Below, one piece after another: positions 57,937-64,000 of a stretch of 64,000 nt of DNA. This DNA is from Sphingomonas metalli (GTDB lineage: Bacteria; Pseudomonadota; Alphaproteobacteria; Sphingomonadales; Sphingomonadaceae). The stretch is from assembly GCF_014641735.1 (NCBI RefSeq), contig NZ_BMIH01000004.1:1-64000 (forward strand). The letters are read 5' to 3'. Each line of letters begins with the position of its first letter. The stretch's first letter is position 1. The notes under the pieces were generated by a model. It saw only the letters and a program-made list of their open reading frames with translations. It was not told where the DNA came from and did not search any database. The position numbers and the translations under genes are program-made.

Positions 57937-58323
57937 ATGAAAATCGGTGAGATCGCAAGGCGCACCGGGTTGAAGATCGAAACGGTTCGTTTCTACGAAG
58001 CCGAAGGGCTGGTTCCCGCTCCCATCCGCAGCGGCGGCAACTATCGGCTCTACGATCGCTCGCACCTTGATCGCCTGTCCTTCATCAAACGCTCGCGTGA
58101 TCTGGGTTTCACGCTGAATCAGGTCCGCGCGCTTCTGCGTCTTGCAGATGATCCGCGGGGATCCTGCGCCGAGGCCGATCAGATCGCCGCGGTCCACATC
58201 GCGGAGATCGATCGCAAACTGGCCGACCTCTCGGCGCTACGAGGGGAAATTGCCCGCTGGGGTGGAACTTGCACCGCCAGCACCGTTGCCGACTGCAGGG
58301 TCATTGATGCCCTGTCGCAGTAA
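57937..58323 (+). CDS. cadR: CadR/PbrR-type MerR-family regulator
   Basis: This 128-aa protein has a MerR winged helix (MKIGEIARRTGLKIETVRFY, then EAEGLVPAPIRSGGNYRLY) and cysteines C77, C112 and C120, close to the ligands of CadR and PbrR. It lacks the His-rich tail of classical CadR. It should bend and activate the promoter at 57903-57927 in response to Cd(II), Zn(II) or Pb(II), driving the minus-strand array. Assigning cadR over pbrR or zntR is by similarity of the cysteine pattern only. Confidence 0.82.
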   Translation: MKIGEIARRTGLKIETVRFYEAEGLVPAPIRSGGNYRLYDRSHLDRLSFIKRSRDLGFTLNQVRALLRLADDPRGSCAEADQIAAVHIAEIDRKLADLSALRGEIARWGGTCTASTVADCRVIDALSQ

Positions 58324-58392
58324 ATCGGAAGATTGTCTGCCCGGCGTCGGCGCGTATAGTTTGATAGAAGTATTCAGCGGCGAGACGAAGGC

Positions 58393-58521
58393 GTGTCCGA
58401 GAGCGACACGGACTATTTCCAGCTAAGGGCCGAGAAGGATGTCGAGCGGGCGCGCCTTGCGACGAAGCCCGAAGTGGGGGCGGTGAGAGAAGGCCCGGAA
58501 ACGTACGCTCTCATGTCATGA
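58393..58521 (+). pseudogene. Short relative of the 26882 small protein
   Basis: A 42-codon frame from GTG 58393 encodes SESDTDYFQLRAEKDVERAR then LATKPEV. It aligns with TDSEYFQRRAEEEVERAMDATVPEV of the gene at 26882 and then diverges and stops early. It is either a truncated copy or a very short member of the same family. Confidence 0.5.
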
Positions 58522-58821
58522 CTGCCATATGGAGCGCTGGGCGTGTTTACCCCGTCACCGGCCTTCCAACCGGCGGGTGCGTTGACTTGGCAGGAGTGCC
58601 GCAGGTTCCTGATCGACGACGATTAATCAAGCTCTAGTCCGCGGATTGGTCATCGCACTACCCGTGTCCGTCGCTGGGCCTTCCTCTCTCTAGCTCGGGC
58701 GACGGACATGCCTGCCCCACCCTACACCGAGGGTTGCCCATCACAGTTGGATGCCCGCTACACACAGGCCAGGTCTACGCTGTTGGGCGGCGGGCGCCTC
58801 CTCTCGTTCGCATGGACGCGC
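58522..58821. other. Non-coding stretch
   Basis: No supported gene. A frame at about 58539-58626 ends ALTWQECRRFLIDDD and may be a gene tail, but it is too short to assign. A hairpin-like ccggccttccaaccggcgg lies near 58557. Confidence 0.35.
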
Positions 58822-59140
58822 TCACGCCCTAGCTGCGGCCCCCAAGCGCCGGGCGATGTCCCAAGCGTAGCCGACCAGCTCGCGCGCGATCGCGGTGTTC
58901 ACCTTGTGCTGCGGCTTGTCGGTTGCCGATAGCCGCCGGAAGAGCTGGCATAGGCGCACCTGCGCTTTCCAGCCGATGGCCCGGATCTTCTCGGGCAGGT
59001 TCGCCATCCGCTCGCGGTACCGCCGCTCCTCCCGCGCCGGCAGCCGGTGCGGTCAGCCCGCCTCGACCAGCCTGGCGCGCGGGTGCGCGTTTCTCGCTCC
59101 GGTGATCCGCCAAGGCTGGTCCGGGCGCCCACGCTGTCGA
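58822..59140 (-). pseudogene. IS110-family transposase C-terminal remnant
   Basis: The frame 59007-58822 reads ANLPEKIRAIGWKAQVRLCQ and later TAIARELVGYAWDIAR, which match the end of IS110/IS116/IS902 transposases (IxxIAWKAQxRLxxRY ... VAIARELxGFxWAI). Further upstream the homologous ITGARNAHPRARLVEAG segment is in another frame, so the gene carries at least one frameshift and lacks its DEDD catalytic half. Confidence 0.6.
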
Positions 59141-59278
59141 GGACCGCGCGCGTGACGCGCAGCGAGGTAGGCGGGCTGATGCCGGCGAGCACCGGTTGCG
59201 CCCGTGCGAGCTCAATTGGCGGAGTTCATGAGAACGCGGCGCTCGCAAGTGCGATGCTTTTGCGTTCAGACATCATCA

Positions 59279-60529
59279 CTATGCGCTCGGCAGATAGCGC
59301 GAGACCCACCGACGGACGATATCGGTTCTTGCTTCAGTCACTCTTGACAGCCCGTAGGCCAGCCAGGCCACAGTCGTCACGACGACTACAACCCATATTA
59401 GGCTGGTAGTGCCCGGTTCCATTCGCTCACTACTAATCATCAAACCGGCCGCGAACGCTATCAGCGGGAAATGAATCGCATAAAGCGTGAAGCTCGCCTG
59501 TGCCCCAAATCTGGCCAGGGCATTCATGCAGCGGGGCAGTCTCAGCCGCGCGGAGAGGACAAGTCGAAGCACGACTGCGAAAGCCGCCGCGAGCACGACA
59601 TCCTCGAATGCGAAATCAACAAGCCTTACCAGAATGAGCAACGCTGCCGCGGCCGCGGCCGCCAACGAAAGCGTGGTCGCGGATGTTCGCGTGGCTGGTT
59701 TCTTCGTCAACGCGTCGCGTTTCTCCGCGAAGTACACCGCGCTTCCAGCGAGCCAACAGAGAAAGCCGATAGCCAGAGGCGAAGCGATTGCGCCGAGCAG
59801 CAGGGTCGGCAGGAATGCTGACATCCGCCGGGTCCGCACCGTCAACGCGAGCGCCGGGAACCAGAGATAATACCAGAACTCGTAGGCGACGCTCCAAAGC
59901 GGACCATTTGAACCGAACGGTCTCGCAAGAATGCTTTGCAAAAACGACGCATTCGCGAGAAATGTTGTCGCTGATAGCGTGTCGCCCAGATCCGTTTTCA
60001 GGACAAAGGTGTCGGTCATCGCGCGATGGGTCGCGGTGCCCAAGACATGGTAACCGACCGCGTCGAGCAACCCGCCAAGAACCAAGGCCGGAATCAGGAC
60101 GAGGTATAGCCGGACAAGCCGGTCAGCGAGGTAGTGCGGCCACGACCAGCCCGTGTCCAACCGCTTAACAACCGACCGCGTGATCCAGTAGCCGCTCAGC
60201 ACGAAAAACAGCACGACGCACGCGTGCGCAAAACCTGCCGCAAAATAGCCCAACCCCGCTAGGATACCGTCTCCGGGTCGGTAGTCTCGGATAAGGAGAT
60301 ACCATGCGTGCGAGAACGTGACGATGCCGGCCAAGATTGCACGTAGTGCGTCTACAATCGAATAGGCCGGATTGACGGATCCGCCGCTCGGCGCCGACCT
60401 GGCCGTGGGTGGCTCAGGCCATCTAACGTCGTTCCGCGACGCGCCCGAGGTCGTCATGACGCCGGACAGCAGTCGTGCGTGAACCGACGCTTTGCCGAAT
60501 GGCGTTGTCCAGTTTGTTCTTTCCCCCAT
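59279..60529 (-). CDS. Acyltransferase-3 family membrane protein
   Basis: This protein of up to 416 aa has about ten helices and acyltransferase-3 features: an early IVTFSHAWYLL with the catalytic-type His, HACVVLFFVLSGYWITRSVV, and SNGPLWSVAYEFWYYLWFP. The family transfers acyl groups to exported sugars, such as O-antigen or exopolysaccharide. ATG 60457 (MTTSGASRND) would give a 392-aa product and may be the true start. No sugar genes are nearby, so the substrate is unknown. Confidence 0.82.
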   Translation of the reverse strand: MGERTNWTTPFGKASVHARLLSGVMTTSGASRNDVRWPEPPTARSAPSGGSVNPAYSIVDALRAILAGIVTFSHAWYLLIRDYRPGDGILAGLGYFAAGFAHACVVLFFVLSGYWITRSVVKRLDTGWSWPHYLADRLVRLYLVLIPALVLGGLLDAVGYHVLGTATHRAMTDTFVLKTDLGDTLSATTFLANASFLQSILARPFGSNGPLWSVAYEFWYYLWFPALALTVRTRRMSAFLPTLLLGAIASPLAIGFLCWLAGSAVYFAEKRDALTKKPATRTSATTLSLAAAAAAALLILVRLVDFAFEDVVLAAAFAVVLRLVLSARLRLPRCMNALARFGAQASFTLYAIHFPLIAFAAGLMISSERMEPGTTSLIWVVVVVTTVAWLAYGLSRVTEARTDIVRRWVSRYLPSA

Positions 60530-60706
60530 ACCCCTTCTACGTGCTGGCGCGGGCGATCCCTCGACACATGTCGCTCAGGCGGATCAGCTTTCGCGAGCGG
60601 CGGGATCGTCGGCTGAAAGCGCCGTACGAGCGGCGACTTGACGCAGGCGAATAAACTCCGCCAATCTGCGCCGATTATTGAAACTGCTTGTTCTGAAGCG
60701 AGGATC

Positions 60707-61237
60707 ATGCGCGCAACGCTTTATCGTACCGCGGCACCCCCAAATGCGCCGGCATGGTGTCGGCGTGCCCTGCGACGCGGCCTACCCCGGCTGCTCGTGC
60801 TCGCAGCAATGTTGAGCCCACCTGCTTTCGCCCAATCGCCTCCGTCGGAAACGGCGGCGGTTCAGACGGTTCTCGAACAGTATAAGCAGGCGATCGAGCG
60901 CCTCGATGCCACCGGCACTGAGCGGCTCTTCTCGTCCGATTCAAAGGTTTTCGAAAGCGGGGGCAGCGAGGGAACCTATGCGCAGTATCTCGCGCACCAC
61001 CTCGGTCCCGAGCTCAAGGAGTTCTCCGCCTTTCGCTTCAGTAACTACCGCGCTTCCGTGAAGCTCGAAAACGGTCTGGCGCTGGCGGATGAGGCTTACG
61101 ATTACACGATCACGACCAAGGCTGGCGAAACGGTGCAACGACGCGGCGTTGCTACCAGTGTGCTCAAGAAGATCGCAGGGAATTGGCGGATCGTGATTCT
61201 CCATACGTCGAGCCGAAAGCCGCCGGCCGGCAAGTAG
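60707..61237 (+). CDS. Secreted NTF2/SnoaL-like protein
   Basis: This 176-aa protein has a Tat-like or long Sec signal (RRALRRGLPRLLVLAAMLSPPAFA) and an NTF2-like domain with VLEQYKQAIERLDATGTERLFSSDSKVFESGG and AGNWRIVILHTSSRK. Such cone-shaped domains bind small ligands, and DUF4440/SnoaL-like proteins commonly sit beside copper-resistance genes. ATG 60707 has gagg upstream and is preferred to 60638. Confidence 0.72.
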   Translation: MRATLYRTAAPPNAPAWCRRALRRGLPRLLVLAAMLSPPAFAQSPPSETAAVQTVLEQYKQAIERLDATGTERLFSSDSKVFESGGSEGTYAQYLAHHLGPELKEFSAFRFSNYRASVKLENGLALADEAYDYTITTKAGETVQRRGVATSVLKKIAGNWRIVILHTSSRKPPAGK

Positions 61238-61400
61238 CCGACGAACAACCGTTCTCTCACCCCCCGACACACTGGAAACCGCTCGCCTTGCGGAGCGGCG
61301 ACAGAAGATCATGCTGCGGCACTGAATAGCGACTAGCGGTTATAAGGATTGGTCGAGAGGCCGATATAACCTTCGCGCCTCCAAAGGACATTGCGTACCG

Positions 61401-62714
61401 ATGACGATCATCAGCGACCAGCACGTCCAAAGCGAGACGCACGCCGGCCTAGTCCGTCGGCTGATCGCCCGCTGGCGTGAAGACCCTAGCGCGACCTACA
61501 ATAGCTGGTTTCTTTGGGATGAGCGGCTGAAGAACTTCCGCTCAATCCGGCGCGGTATCATCCAGGTCGTTGGTGAGATCGAACGCGGCACCTTCGGCGT
61601 CGCCTATCGAGGATCGTCGCTCGAGACCGTCGTCCATTCCGTCGCCGAGCAGCGTCAGATTTTTAAAGGCGCGGATCACGCGTTTCTGTGGAAGCCCAAG
61701 CTCCGCATCCCCGACATTTACGAGAGCCCCGGTAACCAGCGCGCGTTCGGCCGGCTGCTCGACGCCTGTTCGTGCTGCGACACGGCCGAGGAGATCATCG
61801 GCCACATCCACGCGATCGACCGCCTGAAGATCAAAGGGCTGGGGCCGGCCGTCGCCAACCTCCTCTACTTCCTTCACCCGACGCTGGTGCCGCCCTTCAA
61901 TACCGCGATCGTTAAGGGCTACAACGCGCTGACGGGGGCGAACGTGAAGCTTGGAAGCTGGGAGCACTTCCTGGCGATGCGGGCCGGCATTCTCGACCTC
62001 AACGATCGCTTCCGCGACCTTCTGTCGAACGACCTGGGCGCGATCGGCGGCTTGCTGTTCGACATCGGGTCCGATCGCTATCCTGCCCCTCCCCTCGACG
62101 TGAGCGGCGGGGCGCTGGCGAGCTGGGGGCAGCGGCTCGAGGCGGCGCGCCAGGAGGCGCGCACGCTTAGTAAGGCCGCGCTGCGCGAGGGCGAGAACGA
62201 GCGCACCCATACCGAAATCCAGGCATGGCTTCGCGATCTAGGTTTGGCGCTCGGTTATGACGTTTGGATCGCTGCGAACGACCGCAGCCGCGTCTTCGAC
62301 GGATCACCCTTGGGCGCAGGGTGCCTTGAGCGCCTGCCCGACACGATCGCCACGTCAAAGGGCGCTGACTCGATCCGGCTGATCGACGTGCTGTGGCTTG
62401 AGAAGGGAAGCGATCACGTTGCCGCGGCATTCGAGGTGGAGCACTCGACCTCGATCTATTCGGGTATCGTCAGGATGCTCGACCTGGCGCTCAGCGGCAG
62501 CGAGCTTCACGCGACCGCGGGCCTGTTTCTCGTCGCACCAGACGCGCGCGAGGCCGATGTTCGCGCCCAGCTCCAACGCCCCGCGTTCAGTCGCGTCGCC
62601 GACCTCGATATCTCTTACCTGCCCTATGGTGAGCTGGAGAAGAACCGCGAGGCGATCGGTCGGTTCGGGTCGGGGTTGAAGGCGATCAAGGCGGTCGCTA
62701 GCAAGCTCGCTTGA
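61401..62714 (+). CDS. Helix-hairpin-helix protein with PD-(D/E)XK-like nuclease region
   Basis: This 437-aa soluble protein has two parts. Around 140-170 it carries a helix-hairpin-helix-like segment (LKIKGLGPAVANLLYFLHP). The C-terminal part (about 265-437) has ERTHTEIQAWLRDLGLALGY, DVLWL (D329) and AFEVEHSTSIYSGIVRM (E345, E347), a spacing compatible with a PD-(D/E)XK nuclease core. This suggests a restriction-type endonuclease or DNA-repair enzyme. No methyltransferase or partner gene is next to it. It stands alone, with 160 bp upstream and its own ATG. Confidence 0.6.
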   Translation: MTIISDQHVQSETHAGLVRRLIARWREDPSATYNSWFLWDERLKNFRSIRRGIIQVVGEIERGTFGVAYRGSSLETVVHSVAEQRQIFKGADHAFLWKPKLRIPDIYESPGNQRAFGRLLDACSCCDTAEEIIGHIHAIDRLKIKGLGPAVANLLYFLHPTLVPPFNTAIVKGYNALTGANVKLGSWEHFLAMRAGILDLNDRFRDLLSNDLGAIGGLLFDIGSDRYPAPPLDVSGGALASWGQRLEAARQEARTLSKAALREGENERTHTEIQAWLRDLGLALGYDVWIAANDRSRVFDGSPLGAGCLERLPDTIATSKGADSIRLIDVLWLEKGSDHVAAAFEVEHSTSIYSGIVRMLDLALSGSELHATAGLFLVAPDAREADVRAQLQRPAFSRVADLDISYLPYGELEKNREAIGRFGSGLKAIKAVASKLA

Positions 62715-62789
62715 GCCTACCCGGCGAGGGATCGGCGCGCCGCGCGCGTATCAGGGGTATGGACCTGCTCCGCAGTAGGAGGACCGGAC

Positions 62790-63005
62790 ATGCCTCGATA
62801 CGTTGCGCTTCTCGGCGTCACTGCTGCCGGCTTGCTCTTGAGCGGCTGTATCAGCGCCCAAGAAATGGCGCTCCGACATCGTTCCGCGTGTGAGCGCTAC
62901 GGCTTCACTCCGGGCAGCGAGGCTTATTCAAATTGCCTCTTGCAGCTCGATGTGGGGGACTACGGCTATAGCCATCATGGTAAGCGGCGGGCCCGGCCTC
63001 TATGA
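62790..63005 (+). CDS. Small lipoprotein
   Basis: This 71-aa protein has a signal and lipobox (GVTAAGLLLSGC) followed by HRSACERYGFTPGSEAYSNC, a common motif of short sphingomonad lipoproteins with two cysteines, and a basic end. The ribosome-binding site taggagga is strong. Its stop overlaps the next gene's ATG. The function is unknown. Confidence 0.7.
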   Translation: MPRYVALLGVTAAGLLLSGCISAQEMALRHRSACERYGFTPGSEAYSNCLLQLDVGDYGYSHHGKRRARPL

Positions 63006-63679
63006 TGATCACTTCCCCTTACGCTTGGCTCGATTCAATACTGGTAGGCTGGTTCGTGCTGACTGCACTGTCCGTCGCCTACGTAGCTTGGGACGCCTTT
63101 GCTCGAAATCCTGAACTCAAGGTGATGAGGTGGGGCTGGATCCTGGTGACGCTCTATGGCGGTCCGATCATGGCGGCGGCCTATGTGCTGTCCTGTCAGA
63201 AGCCCGCCCACGAGCGACACGAGGATTTCATCCGCCCGCTCTGGAAGCAAGGATTCGGGTCCGCCATCCTTTCCCTGGCCGGCGATGCGACCGGCGTATT
63301 TGTCGCCGCCGCAATGACTCCGGCGCTCGGTCTGCCGATGTGGCTGGACGTGACGGCTGAATACCTGTTCAGCTTTGGATTCGGTCTCCTTATCTTCCCG
63401 GCGCTGTTCATGCGCGACATGCTCGGTGGCTCCTACGGGCGTGCGCTTCGTGCGTCGTTCATCCCGGAGTGGCTGTCGATGATTGCCGTCATGGCCGGGA
63501 TGATCCCGACGATGGTCATATTGATGAGCCGCGACATGACCGCGATGCACGCCAACTCGCTTCGTTTCTGGGGTGTCATGTCGCTCGCGACCCTCATCGG
63601 CTTCGTCGTCGCCTACCCTTTCAATCTATGGCTAGTGGCGGTGATTGAAGCATGGAATGGTCATCGAGCGTGCGCTTGA
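63002..63679 (+). CDS. DUF4396-type membrane protein
   Basis: This 225-aa protein has six or so helices. SFGFGLLIFPALFMRDMLGG and FIPEWLSMIAVMAGMIPTMV match the DUF4396 family. Members are often near copper-resistance or heavy-metal genes and their function is unknown. Two tandem ATGs (63002, 63005) are available; the first overlaps the lipoprotein stop as ATGA. Confidence 0.72.
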   Translation: MMITSPYAWLDSILVGWFVLTALSVAYVAWDAFARNPELKVMRWGWILVTLYGGPIMAAAYVLSCQKPAHERHEDFIRPLWKQGFGSAILSLAGDATGVFVAAAMTPALGLPMWLDVTAEYLFSFGFGLLIFPALFMRDMLGGSYGRALRASFIPEWLSMIAVMAGMIPTMVILMSRDMTAMHANSLRFWGVMSLATLIGFVVAYPFNLWLVAVIEAWNGHRACA

Positions 63680-63770
63680 GCATGGCGGCCATGCCGTTGC
63701 GGCCGAGAAACGAAATGCAACGGCCCATCCCTATGGCCACGATCGCGCAGCGGCGATGGAGGGAATGGCA

Positions 63771-63881
63771 ATGACCCCGACCGCGACGCTGGCGCAGATC
63801 GTCGCGATGACGGGGCTGACCGTGCTCGCGCTGGGCGCGGGGATCCTCGTGGCGACGATCGGCGGTCGCTGGACGATGTAG
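63771..63881 (+). CDS. Very small single-helix membrane protein
   Basis: A 36-aa frame encodes MTPTATLAQIVAMTGLTVLA followed by LGAGILVATIG, essentially one transmembrane helix with a short basic end. The ribosome-binding site ggaggga lies six bases before ATG 63771, which is the main support. In-frame ATGs at 63756 and 63765 are alternatives. The role is unknown. Confidence 0.4.
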   Translation: MTPTATLAQIVAMTGLTVLALGAGILVATIGGRWTM

Positions 63882-63978
63882 GGCACAGCACCAACTTTCG
63901 GTTCGGGAGTAATCCCAAGGGATCGGGCGCTCGGACGCGTACTTTCTAATGAGCGGGCAATCAGCGAAAGGACCTACG

Positions 63979-64000
63979 ATGCACCAGATCGACCCCGACA
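63979..64000 (+). CDS. Start of a gene cut by the window edge
   Basis: ATG at 63979 follows gaaagga at a good distance and opens MHQIDPD to the end of the window. Too little is visible to name it. Confidence 0.45.

Overview
The window looks like an accessory heavy-metal and metalloid resistance region from a high-GC alphaproteobacterium, most likely a sphingomonad (Sphingomonas/Sphingobium/Novosphingobium group). This is inferred from gene content and protein style, because no rRNA, tRNA or housekeeping core is present to prove it. An ArdC antirestriction protein, small plasmid-type hypothetical proteins, CACGTG-centred palindromes and several broken mobile elements suggest a plasmid or an integrated plasmid-derived island.

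Layout. 1-5085: a beta-lactamase-like serine hydrolase with a damaged 5' end, a membrane-anchored hypothetical, an SLC13-type permease, a nuclease remnant and an alginate-export-type porin. 5400-6950: an ISNCY-like insertion sequence. 7034-10962 (minus): an arsenic operon read arsR, LMW-type arsC, glutaredoxin-type arsC, acr3, ynfA, arsN2, arsH. 11015-13888: a decayed transposon zone with a 550-bp inverted-repeat element carrying a resolvase remnant, a reduced mercury module (merR, merT and a Cys-rich small protein, without merP or merA), the last 83 codons of a Tn3-family transposase and a cueR inactivated by a stop codon. 13885-26794: the copper block, with a CopA P-type ATPase, two small secreted proteins, a CusCBA-like RND system and a large fusion protein (short-chain dehydrogenase + SPW + VKOR-like without cysteines). 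26882-31767: a plasmid-like block with a truncated HAD gene joined head to head to a truncated DUF3800 gene, palindromes, ardC and its small downstream genes. 31825-34354: manganese (mntP under a yybP-ykoY riboswitch) and nickel/cobalt (RcnR/CsoR-type repressor, RcnA) efflux. 34408-40955 (plus): a CzcCBA system. 40977-57865 (minus): about twenty co-oriented, mostly overlapping genes with a second CzcCBA system, two CDF transporters, a ZIP transporter, a P1B-4-type ATPase, DedA, MgtC, bestrophin, two MliC-like lipoproteins, an isolated fliE and a PMM-like HAD phosphatase; a divergent CadR-type MerR regulator sits at its head. 58393-64000: small remnants, a broken IS110 transposase, an acyltransferase, an NTF2-like secreted protein, an unusual helix-hairpin-helix/nuclease-like protein, a lipoprotein, a DUF4396 membrane protein and the start of one more gene.

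Working together, the genes cover As(III)/As(V), Hg(II), Cu(I), Mn(II), Ni/Co and Zn/Cd/Co. Inner-membrane pumps (ATPases, CDF, ACR3, RcnA, MntP) move ions to the periplasm, and three complete RND-adaptor-TolC sets export them across the outer membrane. Metal-sensing regulators (ArsR, two MerR types, RcnR/CsoR) and an Mn riboswitch control the modules. Scattered transposon pieces, duplicated segments and pseudogenes show that the region was assembled by repeated recombination.
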